Of a DNA stretch of 64,000 nt, positions 1 to 9,692 are shown piece after piece. Numbering within the stretch: position 1 is the stretch's first letter; every line of letters starts with the position of its first letter. The stretch covers positions 1 through 64,000 of the forward strand of contig LSKF01000085.1 of assembly GCA_001556995.1 (NCBI GenBank). The letters are read 5' to 3'. This DNA comes from Erythrobacteraceae bacterium CCH12-C2 (GTDB lineage Bacteria > Pseudomonadota > Alphaproteobacteria > Sphingomonadales > Sphingomonadaceae). The notes under the pieces were generated by a model. The model was not told where the DNA came from. It ran no database searches and saw nothing but the letters and a program-made list of their open reading frames with translations. A program made the position numbers and the translations under genes.

Positions 1-1093
1 CGATATCGGGGCGGGCTTCGAGCAATTCGGCCAGGCGGCTCGCAGCCCCCGCGCCGCGCAGCAGATCGCCGTAGACCTCGGTCAGAGCCCCGAAGGCGCC
101 GGCCACAATCATGGCGCCGACGATGAAGGACAGGATCGTGCCGCCGGTGATCTCACCCGCAGCAACGCCTTCCGCGCCGCGCCACAGCAACAGGACGATG
201 GAACCGAAGATCGCGAGGATGATCACCGCCGTCATGATCGAGCGCAGCACGATCCGCCGACGCGCGGTTTCGAAGGTGCTTTCGACGGCAGCGGCGAAGC
301 GGTCGGCCTCGCGGTCTTGCTGGCCAAAGCTCTGCACCACCTTCATGGCGCTGAGCACTTCGGTGACCATCGCCCCGACATCGGCAATCCGGTCCTGACT
401 GCTGCGCGACAGGGTGCGGATCTTGCGACCGAAAAACACGATCGGCAGGATGATCCCCGGGATGCCGACAGCGAGCCATACGGTCAGTCCGGGCAGCAGC
501 CAGAACAGATAGATCGTCCCGCCGATGCCGAGGAAGATATTGCGCAGCGCCACCGACACCGTGGTGCCCACCACGGTTTCGATGATCGCGGTGTCCGATG
601 TCATGCGGCTGGAGATTTCCCGAGGGCTGTTCTCCTCGTAGAAGCCCGGGGACAGGCGCATCAGGTTGCGGTGCACGTCGCGCCGGATATCGGCGACCAC
701 CCGCTCACCGATCCAGCTGACGTAGTAGAACCGGGCCGCGGTGCCGAAGGCGATCACCAGCACGATCACGAAGAGATAGCGGAACCACCGACCGATATCG
801 CCCGCACCGGGACCGCCAGCATCCCCGAAACCACGGTCGACAATCAATTGCATCGCCGACGGGATGGCCAGCGTGCCCATGGCGGTGACTGTCAGGGCGA
901 CGAGCGCCAGCGCGACCTGCGTCGGATAGTTGGCAGCGGCCCTGAACACCATTCTGAGCGGGGCCAGCGAGCGCGAGCCGCGGGGAGCCTCTTCCGCTTC
1001 GTCGCCTGCGGCGGCAGCGCTCGCGGCCGGCGGGAAAATCATCTCATCCGCCGGGGTGCCTGTTTGCGCGCTGTCGAGGGTTTCACCATGCAT
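1..1093 (-). CDS. ABC transporter, transmembrane domain (3' part outside window)
   Basis: N-terminal 364 residues of an exporter-type ABC half-transporter. Translation from ATG at 1093 gives a polar N-terminus of about 50 residues rich in Ala and Glu, then the ABC_membrane fold: hydrophobic helices at about residues 62-84, 103-125, 185-205, 210-232 and 295-320. Between them is the typical intracellular loop text RRDVHRNLMRLSPGFYEEN and SRMTSDTAIIETVVG. Only the membrane domain lies in the window; Walker A, signature and Walker B would be beyond position 1, and the polypeptide is probably a fused permease-ATPase of about 600 residues. Substrate cannot be told from sequence (lipid or drug export is usual in this family). 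The start is chosen because the frame opens with the acidic leader seen here; an ATG at 1089 is out of frame. Confidence 0.85.
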   Translation of the reverse strand, partial: MHGETLDSAQTGTPADEMIFPPAASAAAAGDEAEEAPRGSRSLAPLRMVFRAAANYPTQVALALVALTVTAMGTLAIPSAMQLIVDRGFGDAGGPGAGDIGRWFRYLFVIVLVIAFGTAARFYYVSWIGERVVADIRRDVHRNLMRLSPGFYEENSPREISSRMTSDTAIIETVVGTTVSVALRNIFLGIGGTIYLFWLLPGLTVWLAVGIPGIILPIVFFGRKIRTLSRSSQDRIADVGAMVTEVLSAMKVVQSFGQQDREADRFAAAVESTFETARRRIVLRSIMTAVIILAIFGSIVLLLWRGAEGVAAGEITGGTILSFIVGAMIVAGAFGALTEVYGDLLRGAGAASRLAELLEARPDI

Positions 1094-1279
1094 AGTCGCG
1101 CGGGCTTAGCGGTGCGCGCGCGGAAATTCACGTGCAAAAAGCGAAGTGCCCGCGCGTATCCCCGGGAAGACTAGCGCAATTGTGCATTGCACAATGCGGC
1201 CCAAAGGGCCATCCTCCGGGTCAAGCGTGGTCCACATGAGAGACCCGCACTGTTCGTGACGCTGAAGGATTGGGTTTTC

Positions 1280-2518
1280 ATGCTGTATTTTGCCTATGAG
1301 CTGCAACGCAGCTGGATGAACAGCGCGAGCGCGCTGGCGGCAATCGGGTCGGAGGTCTTGTCGAACCCGGCCAACCCCTTGGGCTACACCGGATTTGGCC
1401 CCTTGGCGGCGAGCGCGCTTGACGTCTTCGCCCATGCCACCGCCAGCTATGACAAACCCGAATTCGGCATCCGCGAGATCGCCATCGAAGGGAAATGCTA
1501 TCCCGTCAGCGAATCAACCGTGCTGCGCCGCCCCTTCGGCGATTTGAAGCGCTTCCGGGTCGAAGGCCTGAGCAAGGACCGCCCGCGCCTGCTGATCGTC
1601 GCCCCGATGAGCGGGCATTACGCCACCCTGCTGCGCGGTACGGTCGAACGGATGCTCGAAAGCTGCGAGGTGTTCATCACCGACTGGGCCGATGCCAAGC
1701 TGGTGCCTACCGACCGGGGCGATTTCGACCTCGATGACTACATCGATTACCTCATCACCTTCCTCGACCACATCACCGCCAAGAACCAGGGCCGCCGCGT
1801 CCACATGATGGCCGTGTGCCAGCCGAGCGTCCCGGCGTTCGCCGCGACCGCTTTGCTGAACCTCCACAAATCGCCCTCGACCCCGCTGACGCTGACGATG
1901 ATGGGCGGGCCGATCGACACCCGCGAATGCCCCACGGTGGTCAACAACATGGCGATGCAGCGTCCGATCGAATGGTTCCGCCAGAGCGTGATCGCCACGG
2001 TGCCATTCAAATATCCGGGCGCGGGGCGACGGGTCTATCCCGGCTTCATGCAGCTGTCGGCGTTCATGAGCATGAACCTGCGCAGCCACATGATGAGCCA
2101 TTACGAGATGTTCAAACACCTTACTGCCGGCGACGAGGCGAGCGCGCAGGCGACCAAGGATTTCTACGACGAATATCGCTCAGTCTGCGACATGACCGCC
2201 GAATTCTACCTCCAGACGGTCGAGGAGGTATTCCAGAAGCACTCGATTCCCAAGGGCGAGTTCCGGCATAATGATGTTCTGGTCGACATCACCCAGATCA
2301 CCGACACCGCGCTGCTGGCGGTCGAAGGTGAGCGCGATGACATCTCGGGCCTCGGCCAGACCCGCGCGGCTTTGAAGCTGACCCCGAACCTGCCGGACGC
2401 GATGAAGCGCTATTACATGGCCGAAGGCGCGGGCCATTACGGCATCTTCAACGGCAGCCGCTGGCGCACCAAGGTCGCGCCTGTCGTGGAGGAATGGATC
2501 GCCGCGCACCCGGGTTAA
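1280..2518 (+). CDS. phaZ: intracellular polyhydroxyalkanoate depolymerase
   Basis: 412-residue alpha/beta hydrolase of the short-chain-length intracellular PHB depolymerase family, which releases hydroxybutyrate units from native storage granules in the cytoplasm. The start ATG at 1280 gives the family-typical opening MLYFAYELQRSW; an in-frame extension up to 1187 lacks family resemblance. The nucleophile elbow is AVCQPSVPA with Cys180 in place of the lipase serine, a hallmark of this family, and the C-terminal catalytic His386 sits in GAGHYGIFNGSRWR. The region around residues 295-345 carries the DDISGLGQT segment expected near the acidic triad residue. It stands alone between the divergent ABC exporter gene and the convergent dnaB, with no phaC or phasin gene visible. 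Presence implies the organism makes or consumes PHB. Confidence 0.93.
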   Translation: MLYFAYELQRSWMNSASALAAIGSEVLSNPANPLGYTGFGPLAASALDVFAHATASYDKPEFGIREIAIEGKCYPVSESTVLRRPFGDLKRFRVEGLSKDRPRLLIVAPMSGHYATLLRGTVERMLESCEVFITDWADAKLVPTDRGDFDLDDYIDYLITFLDHITAKNQGRRVHMMAVCQPSVPAFAATALLNLHKSPSTPLTLTMMGGPIDTRECPTVVNNMAMQRPIEWFRQSVIATVPFKYPGAGRRVYPGFMQLSAFMSMNLRSHMMSHYEMFKHLTAGDEASAQATKDFYDEYRSVCDMTAEFYLQTVEEVFQKHSIPKGEFRHNDVLVDITQITDTALLAVEGERDDISGLGQTRAALKLTPNLPDAMKRYYMAEGAGHYGIFNGSRWRTKVAPVVEEWIAAHPG

Positions 2519-2533
2519 AGCTGCGAGGCGGCC

Positions 2534-4054
2534 TCACTCGTACCCGTAGTCCGAATAGTCCTTGAAATTCGGCGAGGTGAACTTGGTGATGTCGCTCTGG
2601 AAGTGGAGCGGCACGTTGCCGGTGGAACCGTGGCGCTGCTTGGCGACGATCAGGGTCGCCTTGCCCACCAGCTGTTCGAACTTCTCCTCCCAGGCGCGGT
2701 ATTTCTCCTGCATGTCGGGCGGGCTGCTGGCGTCGGGCGTGTCAGGCTTGCCGAGCATGTGGTAATAATCCGAGCGGAAGATGAACCACACCATGTCCGC
2801 ATCCTGTTCGATCGAGCCGGATTCCCTGAGGTCCGACAGTTGCGGGCGCTTGTCCTCGCGTTGCTCGACTGCGCGGGACAGCTGCGACAGCGCAATCACC
2901 GGCACCTGCAATTCCTTGGCCAGCGTTTTGAGGCCCCGGCTGATTTCGGAGATTTCGTTCACCCGGTTGTCATTCGCGCGGCCCGAGCCTTGCAGCAGTT
3001 GCAGATAGTCGACGATGATCAGCCCAATCTCATGCCGCCGCTTCATCCGCCGCGCTCGGGTGCGCAGCGCTCCGATGGTGAGTGCCGGGGTGTCGTCGAT
3101 ATAGAGCGGCAGTTCCGCCAGCCGCTGGCTGGCAAAGCTGAGCTTCTGGAAATCCTCCCGGCTCAATTTACCGCTGCGCAGGTTCTCCGAGGAAATTTCG
3201 GCCTGTTCGGCAAGAATGCGGGTCGCCAGCTGATCGGCGCTCATTTCGAGGCTGAAGAACGCGACCGGCGCGCCGTAATTGAACTCGCCCCCGTCGCGCT
3301 GCCATTCGAGATGCTTTTCCGCACAGTTGAAGGCGATGTTGGTGGCGAGCGAGGTCTTGCCCATGCCCGGCCGCCCGGCGAGGATCACGAGGTCGGAATT
3401 GTGCAGGCCCGACGTCTTCTGGTCGATCGTGGCAAGGCCAGTGGTCTTGCCCGACAGGCCCCCGCCCGAATTCATCGCGGCTTCGGCCATCTTGATCGCG
3501 GTCAGGGCGGCATCGCGGAAGGTGGCCGCCTCGCGCCCCGTCGCCGCGCCCTCGGCCACCCGGAACAGATCGGCCTCGGCCTGCGCAATGCGTTCGAGCG
3601 GGGAGGTATCTTCGGAGGTATCAAGCGCACCTTCGACCAGCCCGCGCCCGACGCTTACCAATTCGCGCAGCAGCGCCAGATCATAGATCTGCTGGGCGAG
3701 CTCGCGCGGGGCAAGCAGGCCAACACCGCTGGCGGTAAGCTGCGCCAGATAGCTGGTGCCGCCCAGCTCCTTCAGAGCCTCGTCGGCTTCGAAATAGGGG
3801 CGCAAGGTGACCGGCGAGGCGGTGGCGTTGCGCTCCAGCATCACCAGCACACGCTCGAAAATCCGGCCATGCAGCGCCTCGAAGAAGTGCTCCGGCCGGA
3901 TCGGCACCTGCAATTCCTCGATCACGCGGTTGTCGATCAGCACCGCGCCCAAAAACGCGGCTTCGGCGGCGAGATTGGCGGGGAGTTTGCGCAATCCCGG
4001 CTCGGTTTCGCCGGTTCGCAGATTGATTGGAGTGACTTTTTCAGGTTCGGCCAT
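2534..4054 (-). CDS. dnaB: replicative DNA helicase DnaB
   Basis: 506-residue hexameric 5'-3' replicative helicase that unwinds DNA at the fork and binds primase. The N-terminal domain (residues about 20-150) begins at LPANLAAEAAFLGAVLIDNR. The RecA-like C-terminal domain has Walker A GRPGMGKTS at about 227-235, Walker B LIIVDYLQLLQG and the sensor text RESGSIEQDADMVWFI. The frame stays open upstream to 4300, but start ATG 4054 (MAEPEKVTPIN) is the only one giving the normal length; upstream translation is non-homologous and overlaps the divergent promoter region. No intein is present. The 136-bp gap to the divergent UPF0262 gene presumably holds both promoters. Confidence 0.96.
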   Translation of the reverse strand: MAEPEKVTPINLRTGETEPGLRKLPANLAAEAAFLGAVLIDNRVIEELQVPIRPEHFFEALHGRIFERVLVMLERNATASPVTLRPYFEADEALKELGGTSYLAQLTASGVGLLAPRELAQQIYDLALLRELVSVGRGLVEGALDTSEDTSPLERIAQAEADLFRVAEGAATGREAATFRDAALTAIKMAEAAMNSGGGLSGKTTGLATIDQKTSGLHNSDLVILAGRPGMGKTSLATNIAFNCAEKHLEWQRDGGEFNYGAPVAFFSLEMSADQLATRILAEQAEISSENLRSGKLSREDFQKLSFASQRLAELPLYIDDTPALTIGALRTRARRMKRRHEIGLIIVDYLQLLQGSGRANDNRVNEISEISRGLKTLAKELQVPVIALSQLSRAVEQREDKRPQLSDLRESGSIEQDADMVWFIFRSDYYHMLGKPDTPDASSPPDMQEKYRAWEEKFEQLVGKATLIVAKQRHGSTGNVPLHFQSDITKFTSPNFKDYSDYGYE

Positions 4055-4190
4055 GCGGGCCTGATGCGCCCGCGAGGGGCGGTTGTGCAAGGGCGATGGC
4101 TGCCAATATTTTTTTCGCGCGCTGTGGATAGCGGGGAGAGTTTGCCGAAGTGCTTGAAGTGCGGCCCCCCGATCTGCGAAGGCAGGAACT

Positions 4191-4724
4191 ATGGCCGAAC
4201 TGCCGCCCGATTCCCTGCCCGTCTCCCCTGCTCCCGGCGCTGCGGGGACGCAGCGCATTGCCCAGGTCACGCTCGATGAAGCGACGATCCTGTGGCGCAA
4301 TGCCGATGTCGAACAGGAGCGCCGCGTGGCGATCTATGACCTGATCGAGGAAAACAGCTTCAAGCCGCTGCGTTCGGCCGAGCGCGGGGCGGCGGGACCC
4401 TATCACCTGCATCTGTCGGTGACCGATGGGCGGCTGGCGATGGATATCAAGGATACCGCCGACCAGCTGCTGGAGACCCTGCTGATCGGCATGGCCCGTT
4501 TCCGCCGCCCGATCCGCGAATATTTCGCCATCTGCGACAGCTATTATCAGGCAATCCGCAAGGCCACCCCGGCCGAGATCGAGACGATCGATATGGCGCG
4601 GCGCGGCATCCACAACAATGCTGCTGAACTTCTGCTCGAACGGCTTGAGGGCAAGGTCGATACTGACTTCGCCACCGCGCGGCGGCTCTTCACGCTGATT
4701 TGCGTGCTGCACATCAAGGGCTGA
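4191..4724 (+). CDS. UPF0262 family protein
   Basis: 177-residue protein of UPF0262, a family of unknown function found almost only in Alphaproteobacteria. Recognised from the conserved core around RIAQVTLDEATILWRN and the following Asp/Glu-rich helices, with ARFRRPIREYFAICDSYY and the C-terminal FTLICVLHIKG. No signal peptide, membrane segment or catalytic motif is visible, so it is likely a cytoplasmic helical protein. The start at 4191 follows a short Pro-rich tail unlike the conserved core, so a slightly later start cannot be excluded. It is the first gene of a tight plus-strand trio: the next ORF starts 2 bp after its stop and cdd overlaps that one. Confidence 0.85.
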   Translation: MAELPPDSLPVSPAPGAAGTQRIAQVTLDEATILWRNADVEQERRVAIYDLIEENSFKPLRSAERGAAGPYHLHLSVTDGRLAMDIKDTADQLLETLLIGMARFRRPIREYFAICDSYYQAIRKATPAEIETIDMARRGIHNNAAELLLERLEGKVDTDFATARRLFTLICVLHIKG

Positions 4725-4726
4725 CG

Positions 4727-5446
4727 ATGGCACGCACACGCAAGTCCCGCGCGCGCAGAGCGCCGCGCCGCTGGCTCCTGCGCCTTGGTGCGCTTGTCGC
4801 GCTGGTCGGCATCGCCTTTGCCGCCTGGTTCTGGTGGGACATGCGCAGCTGGCGCCCCGAGGAGACGACCTATCCCGAGCAGGGTGCGCTGATCACGAGC
4901 GGTGCGGAGCCGGTGCGGTTCGAGACGATCCGCGCGCAGGGGGGCAGCTTTGTCTATCTTGTCCTGCCCGAAACCGGTGGCGCGCCCGATCCCGGCTTTC
5001 CGCAGCGGGTCGCTGCTGCGCGTGCGGCAGGGCTCAAGGTCGGGGTGGTGCAGCGCTTCAACCCATGCCTGCGGGCCGACCCGCAGTCGGCCGATTTCAC
5101 CCGGCTGGTGCCACGTGACCCGGGCTTGCTGGCTCCGGCGATTGCCTTGAGTAGCCTGGCGGACGGGTGCCAGCCTAAGGTCAGCGATGCGGCGGTCGAA
5201 AGCGAGCTGCTGACGCTGATCAATCAGATCGAGACCCATGCGGGCAAGCCGGTGATTCTCAAATTGTCGCCCGCGTTCGAAGCGCGGCACAGCACCGCCA
5301 CCACGCTGGCGCGCGATCTGTGGCTGGCGCGTGACCGGGCGCGGCCCGATTACGCCGGGCGGCCCTGGCTGCTATGGAGCGCCAACAGCGCGCTGGTGAG
5401 CGAGGCAAGCGAGGAACCAATCGAATGGGTGGTGGTGCAAAATTGA
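4727..5446 (+). CDS. GH25-like (lysozyme-fold) membrane-anchored protein
   Basis: 239 residues. A basic N-terminus (MARTRKSRARRAPRR) is followed by one hydrophobic segment (about residues 18-40), so it is probably anchored in the inner membrane with a periplasmic domain. The rest resembles glycoside hydrolase family 25: a GSFVYLVLPETGG strand where true lysozymes have FVYIKATEGG, then DPGFPQRVAAARAAGLKVG, and a C-terminal RPWLLWSANS strand. The first catalytic Asp normally found in the opening GVDVS strand is absent here (GALIT), so muramidase activity is doubtful. ATG 4727 is used because it lies 2 bp after the upstream stop; the frame extends only slightly further. Two Cys residues in the middle may form a disulfide. 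Confidence 0.7.
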   Translation: MARTRKSRARRAPRRWLLRLGALVALVGIAFAAWFWWDMRSWRPEETTYPEQGALITSGAEPVRFETIRAQGGSFVYLVLPETGGAPDPGFPQRVAAARAAGLKVGVVQRFNPCLRADPQSADFTRLVPRDPGLLAPAIALSSLADGCQPKVSDAAVESELLTLINQIETHAGKPVILKLSPAFEARHSTATTLARDLWLARDRARPDYAGRPWLLWSANSALVSEASEEPIEWVVVQN

Positions 5447-5868
5447 ACCTGGCCCCGGAACAGGAAGCCGAGCTGATCGCCGCGGCCTTTGCCGCGGCTG
5501 AGCAAGCCTATGCCCCCTATTCGGACTATCCCGTCGGCGCTGCGCTGCTGTTCGCCGATGGCGCGATCCTTACCGGCTGCAATGTCGAGAACGCGAGCTA
5601 CGGCCTCTCGCTCTGCGCCGAGACCGTGGCGGTTGCCAAGGCGCTTGGTGAAGGCCGGCGCTGCGGGTTGCAGGCGGTCGCAGTGGTGGGCCTCAAGGCC
5701 GATGCCGAGCCGATCACCCCCTGCGGACGCTGCCGTCAGGTGCTCAACGAAGTTGCGGCGCTCGGCGGCACCGACCCGCTGGTGCTCTGTGTCAGCGCCG
5801 AAGGCGTGCGGCGGGTCAAGCTGTCAGCGCTCCTGCCCCATGCCTTCGGGCCGGGGCATCTCGGCTAG
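5425..5868 (+). CDS. cdd: cytidine deaminase
   Basis: 147-residue zinc-dependent cytidine/deoxycytidine deaminase of the homotetrameric class, a pyrimidine-salvage enzyme. Zinc-site motifs are plain: SLCAETVAV (Cys ligand plus catalytic Glu) and [12 protein letters not shown] (two Cys ligands). The substrate-binding FxxxxVENASYG element ([10 protein letters not shown]) precedes them. The start ATG 5425 lies inside the upstream GH25-like gene, giving a 22-bp overlap that suggests translational coupling; the frame is open further upstream but without homology. The stop overlaps tail-to-tail by 4 bp with the convergent M14 carboxypeptidase gene. Confidence 0.93.
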   Translation: MGGGAKLNLAPEQEAELIAAAFAAAEQAYAPYSDYPVGAALLFADGAILTGCNVENASYGLSLCAETVAVAKALGEGRRCGLQAVAVVGLKADAEPITPCGRCRQVLNEVAALGGTDPLVLCVSAEGVRRVKLSALLPHAFGPGHLG

Positions 5869-7004
5869 GCGTCCTTGCCCTCGAGCCACTCCACCAACGC
5901 GGCGAGGCATTCGCGGCCCAAGAGCTTGCACCGTTCGGGCGACCAGCCCTGTTCGGGCTCGGGGAAATCGACGAGGTCCTTGTACGGCATCTCCAGCGTC
6001 ATCGCGACCGCGCCGAAGCGTTCGGCCAGCTGGTTGGTGCTCATGCTGAGGTTCGCGCGGCCCGCGGGGGCCTTGGGGTAACCCAGCTTGGTCTGGAATT
6101 CCGGCGTGCGGCGGTCGAGGATGCGCTGGTAGCGGTAGAAGCCTTCGCCCTGCTCTTCGCGCCATGACGGGATGCCTTCGAACCCGGCGAGGAACACCGC
6201 CGGAATCGCCTCGTCGGCGTGGACGTCCATGGCGAAGTCGACGCCGGTCTGGTCCATACGATTGCGGATCGCCAGCACTTCGGGCGCGCGATCAGCGGTT
6301 GGTTCGGCCCATTCACGATTCAGGTTCACGCCAACCGCATTGGTTCTGAGGTGACCTCTGCGCGAACCATCGGGGTTGCAATTTGGGACGACATGGATGC
6401 GGCACTTCGCCCGCAAGGCGCGGGCGACCGGGTCAGCCGGATCCGTCAGACACTCCAAAGCGCCCTCGATCCACCATTCGGCCTGCGTTTCGCCCGGATG
6501 CTGGCGGGCATAGAGCCACACCTGCGTTGCGCCCTCGCCCATTTCGAGGCAATCGATTGGCTGACCATCCAACGTGGTGCCGAGCCGGAGATAATCGACG
6601 CCTTCGCTTGCGGCTGCCTCGGCAACCAGATCGTGGTGGCGCTCCATCGAATAAGGGGCGAAATACGCCACCCAGAACACCTCCGACGCTGGGAGATACC
6701 GCACCGTCAGCGTGCCGCCGTCCGCATCCTTGTCAAAACTGCTAGCCGCGCGCGCCCAAAAGGCACGATCTTCCGACACGCAGGCGTTGTAATCGGGCCA
6801 GCCGCCGGGATAGGCGCTGTCATTCAGTCCCGTGATCTTGAGCACGACCTCCTCGCCCGCGCGCGCAGCGACACGGAAGTGGAACCACTGGAAGAATTCG
6901 GATTCGTTGTCGCGCCTTATGGCAAGGCGCGCGGTGCGGCCTTCGATCCCGAGCACGTCGATGTTGCCGCTGTCGAAGGCGGCATCGATGAAGATGGAGG
7001 TCAT
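5865..7004 (-). CDS. M14 family zinc carboxypeptidase (cytosolic carboxypeptidase-like)
   Basis: 379-residue peptidase of the M14 family, cytosolic carboxypeptidase (CCP-like) subgroup. An N-terminal beta-sandwich of about 110 residues precedes the catalytic domain, as in that subgroup. Zinc ligands are visible: His169 and Glu172 in [13 protein letters not shown] and His262 in DVHADE. The substrate-binding GVNLNREW segment (around residue 225-232) and a late TLEMPYKD segment carry the remaining active-site positions. No signal peptide, so cytoplasmic. Its ATG overlaps the TGA of the upstream lipoprotein gene by 4 bp, indicating one operon with coupled translation, although the two products would be in different compartments. 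Confidence 0.9.
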   Translation of the reverse strand: MTSIFIDAAFDSGNIDVLGIEGRTARLAIRRDNESEFFQWFHFRVAARAGEEVVLKITGLNDSAYPGGWPDYNACVSEDRAFWARAASSFDKDADGGTLTVRYLPASEVFWVAYFAPYSMERHHDLVAEAAASEGVDYLRLGTTLDGQPIDCLEMGEGATQVWLYARQHPGETQAEWWIEGALECLTDPADPVARALRAKCRIHVVPNCNPDGSRRGHLRTNAVGVNLNREWAEPTADRAPEVLAIRNRMDQTGVDFAMDVHADEAIPAVFLAGFEGIPSWREEQGEGFYRYQRILDRRTPEFQTKLGYPKAPAGRANLSMSTNQLAERFGAVAMTLEMPYKDLVDFPEPEQGWSPERCKLLGRECLAALVEWLEGKDA

Positions 7005-7636
7005 TTGGGTCCTTGAAGTTTTTTGGCGTCGATCGTCACGGTCTGGCCATTGCCACCGGGAAAGTCCCGGAACAAGGCCGCTGCGAGCGTGCGGGCGCTG
7101 GTATCGACCGCAGAATAGGGCGACTTTACCCCGGTCGCCATCTGCGCGCGGCCTTCCCAGAGGCTGCTTCCATCCGGGCGGTTGATGCGCACGGAAAGTT
7201 CGGTGGTGACCGCGGGGCCTTCGCTGCCACCGCCGAGATTGATGCCTACGCCCATGCCAACACCCGAGCCGAAGCTGCCCGTCTGCCCGCCGACACCGAC
7301 ATTCACCGGGCCGGGCCGGTTATCGACTGCAGCGGTGATCGGCGTGCGGCTGGTGCGCACAACCGCGACCTGCACGCCGGCGCCTTCCTGCGCCGCGATG
7401 GCATAGCCCAGCGCCTGCAATTCGCGTTCGACCGCCGCTCTGATCGCATCACGCGCGCCGGTGTTGGTGATCTCCTCGGGGAAATAGATGATGAGCGGCC
7501 CCTGGCCCAGCTGCGCACGATCGGTCCCGACAAAGCGGATGACTTCGACGGGGCCGGTGTAAGGCGTGGTCGCGCAGGCCGACAGCGCGAGCGCGGCGGC
7601 AGCAAGCGCGGGGGACAGCAGGCGAAGCGGGCGCAT
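7001..7636 (-). CDS. DUF4136-like lipoprotein
   Basis: 211-residue predicted lipoprotein. Start ATG 7636 is preceded by a good AAGGAA ribosome site; the signal peptide ends in the lipobox LSAC with Cys21 as the lipidated residue. The mature part looks like DUF4136: [17 protein letters not shown], then a [12 protein letters not shown] strand, a Gly-rich loop (about residues 120-150) and C-terminal [15 protein letters not shown]. Function of the family is unknown; the fold is presumed periplasmic and outer-membrane anchored. It is the first gene of a two-gene operon with the M14 carboxypeptidase and is divergent from galE. Confidence 0.8.
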   Translation of the reverse strand: MRPLRLLSPALAAAALALSACATTPYTGPVEVIRFVGTDRAQLGQGPLIIYFPEEITNTGARDAIRAAVERELQALGYAIAAQEGAGVQVAVVRTSRTPITAAVDNRPGPVNVGVGGQTGSFGSGVGMGVGINLGGGSEGPAVTTELSVRINRPDGSSLWEGRAQMATGVKSPYSAVDTSARTLAAALFRDFPGGNGQTVTIDAKKLQGPK

Positions 7637-7755
7637 GGCAGGTTCCTTTCGTGGCATTCACGCTTATACGGGCCGCTTACCGCGATGCACAGGCTCGCTC
7701 TGTCACGCGCGGGGTTGAGCATTTCTAAGCATTCGTCGTGTTAAGGGCCCGTTCG

Positions 7756-8769
7756 ATGACATCGCACAGCAAACCTTGCGTGCTCGTGACCGGGGGTGCG
7801 GGCTATATTGGCAGCCATGCCGTGCTGGCCTTGCGTGATGCGGGCTGGCCGGTGACGGTGATCGACAATCTGTCGACCGGGTTCCGCTTTGCGATACCCG
7901 ATGATGTGCCGCTGTACGAAGGCGATATTGCCGATGCTGAGCTGCTGGCGCGCATCATCGCCGAGCAGCGGGTGGGCGCGATCATGCATTTTGCCGGTTC
8001 CATCGTGGTCCCCGAAAGCGTCGCCGACCCGCTCAAGTATTACCACAACAACACCGCCAAGAGCCGCGCGCTGATCGAAGCGGCGGTGCGCGGGGGCGTT
8101 GCGCATTTCATCTTCTCGTCGACCGCAGCGACTTACGGGATACCCGATGTGGCAGCCGTGGATGAGGACACCCCGCAGCGGCCGATCAACCCCTATGGCT
8201 GGTCAAAGCTGATGACTGAGCAGATGCTGGCCGATGTCGCCGCCGCGCATCCGCTCAATTACGGCGTGCTGCGCTATTTCAACGTGGCGGGCGCCGATCC
8301 CCTCGCGCGAAGCGGACAATCGACCGCGGGAGCGACCCATCTCATAAAGGTGGCGATCGAGGCCGCGCTCGGCATGCGCGAATCGGTCAGCGTGTTTGGC
8401 ACCGATTATGCCACCCCCGACGGCACGGGCGTGCGCGACTACATCCATGTCAGCGATTTAGCGGCTGCCCACGTGCTGACGCTGGAAGCCCTGATCGCCG
8501 AGCCGGCGCGCTCGCTGACGATGAACTGCGGCTATGGCCGGGGTTTCTCGGTGACCGAAGTGCTCGACGCCGTCGACCGGGTGACGAATCGCCAGCTCGA
8601 CCGCCGGATCGAGGGACGCCGCGCAGGCGATCCCGATTCGCTGATTTCGAACCCTGCGCGGCTCAAGCAGACGCTCGGCTGGGCACCCAAACATGCCGAT
8701 CTCGACACGATCATCGCCCATGCGCTCGCCTGGGAGCGGAAATTGAGCGATTTGCGCGGTGAGGGCTAA
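7756..8769 (+). CDS. galE: UDP-glucose 4-epimerase
   Basis: 337-residue extended short-chain dehydrogenase that interconverts UDP-glucose and UDP-galactose with tightly bound NAD. The NAD-binding glycine motif [11 protein letters not shown] is at residues 10-20, the catalytic Ser/Thr region is SSTAATYG and the Tyr-x-x-x-Lys pair is in NPYGWSK. The conserved [14 protein letters not shown] and [11 protein letters not shown] segments are present. ATG 7756 is chosen over an upstream in-frame GTG at 7738 because it gives the family start. It stands alone, so its product likely supplies cell-surface polysaccharide synthesis and not galactose catabolism (inference). Confidence 0.93.
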   Translation: MTSHSKPCVLVTGGAGYIGSHAVLALRDAGWPVTVIDNLSTGFRFAIPDDVPLYEGDIADAELLARIIAEQRVGAIMHFAGSIVVPESVADPLKYYHNNTAKSRALIEAAVRGGVAHFIFSSTAATYGIPDVAAVDEDTPQRPINPYGWSKLMTEQMLADVAAAHPLNYGVLRYFNVAGADPLARSGQSTAGATHLIKVAIEAALGMRESVSVFGTDYATPDGTGVRDYIHVSDLAAAHVLTLEALIAEPARSLTMNCGYGRGFSVTEVLDAVDRVTNRQLDRRIEGRRAGDPDSLISNPARLKQTLGWAPKHADLDTIIAHALAWERKLSDLRGEG

Positions 8770-8870
8770 GCGAGCGGATTGACGCGCCGGGGCCATGCCG
8801 CTATCGGCGCACATCAATTTTCCGCGCGTCGGGCCTGATCCGGCGCGCTTCTCTTTTGGAAACGAGCGCC

Positions 8871-8996
8871 ATGAAGATCGTCAACAGCCTCAAGTCGCTG
8901 AAGGGCCGTCACCGCGACAACCGCGTGATCCGTCGTCGCGGCCGGACCTATGTCATCAACAAGACCGATCGCCGGTTCAAGGCCCGCCAGGGCTGA
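8871..8996 (+). CDS. rpmJ: 50S ribosomal protein L36
   Basis: 41-residue L36. It begins [19 protein letters not shown] and ends RRFKARQG, the alphaproteobacterial form that lacks the Cys zinc ligands (C-minus type). Binds 23S rRNA late in large-subunit assembly. The gene is isolated from other ribosomal genes, as is usual for this form, and is followed by a GC-rich hairpin likely to terminate transcription. Confidence 0.95.
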   Translation: MKIVNSLKSLKGRHRDNRVIRRRGRTYVINKTDRRFKARQG

Positions 8997-9034
8997 ACGG
9001 CGCGGCTGCCCATGGGGGGCGGCTGTTGGGAATT

Positions 9035-9070
9035 GCGGCCCGCCTCCTCATCGGAGCGCGGGCCGCTTGG
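9035..9070 (+). terminator. probable rpmJ terminator
   Basis: Perfect 9-bp inverted repeat GCGGCCCGC (9035-9043) and GCGGGCCGC (9058-9066) with a 14-nt loop, followed by a weak T-rich tail (TTGGCTTT). It starts 38 bp after the rpmJ stop. Confidence 0.6.
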
Positions 9071-9088
9071 CTTTGAGGAGCGGGCGGC

Positions 9089-9691
9089 GTGCAGAAAGCA
9101 GTGGTGTTCGATGTCGGGCGGGTGCTGTTCCAGTGGCAGCTCGGCGCCTTGTTCGAAAAGCTGATCGACGACCGGGATGAGCTTGATTGGTTCCTAGCCA
9201 ATGTGGTGACCGAGAAATGGCATTTCGAGCATGATCGCGGCCGTGCGCTGGCCGACATGGTGCCTGAGCGCATCGCGCTTTACCCGCAATACGAATCGCA
9301 CATCCTCGCCTACGCGACGCGCTTCAACGAGACCGTGCCGGGGCCGGTCGATGGCACGCATGATCTGGTCGAGCGATTGGCGGCTGCCGGCGTGCCGCTG
9401 TTCTGCCTGACCAATTTCGGCGACGAATTCTGGCAGGTGTTTCGCCCGACTCAGCCGATCTTCGACCATTTCGACGACATCATCGTCTCCGGGGTGGAGA
9501 AGGTCGCGAAGCCCGATGCCCGGATCTACGACATCACGGAAAAGCGCACCGCGCGCGCCGGCCACCAGCTGTTCTTCACCGATGACAACCCCGCCAATAT
9601 CGCCGCCGCCCGTGCGCGTGGGTGGGACGCGCATCTCTTTACCGACGCAGCGAGCCTAGAGGCGCAGTTGGCAGGCGCGGGGCTGCTCTAA
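9089..9691 (+). CDS. HAD family hydrolase (phosphatase)
   Basis: 200-residue haloacid-dehalogenase superfamily protein, IA-like. Motif I is VVFDVGRVLF with the nucleophile Asp at residue 8. The usual second Asp of DxD is Gly, as in the YihX-like HAD proteins. Motif II is the CLTNFG strand (Thr), motif III the Lys in KVAKPDARIY, and motif IV is FFTDDNP. The cap is a small helical domain (about residues 15-90). Substrate is unknown; YihX relatives dephosphorylate alpha-glucose-1-phosphate. Translation starts at GTG 9089. Confidence 0.85.
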   Translation: MQKAVVFDVGRVLFQWQLGALFEKLIDDRDELDWFLANVVTEKWHFEHDRGRALADMVPERIALYPQYESHILAYATRFNETVPGPVDGTHDLVERLAAAGVPLFCLTNFGDEFWQVFRPTQPIFDHFDDIIVSGVEKVAKPDARIYDITEKRTARAGHQLFFTDDNPANIAAARARGWDAHLFTDAASLEAQLAGAGLL

Positions 9692-9692
9692 C

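Noticed and set aside
317..1174. 285-codon plus frame at the window start
   Set aside because: Antisense of the ABC exporter gene, which has proper membrane helices and family text.
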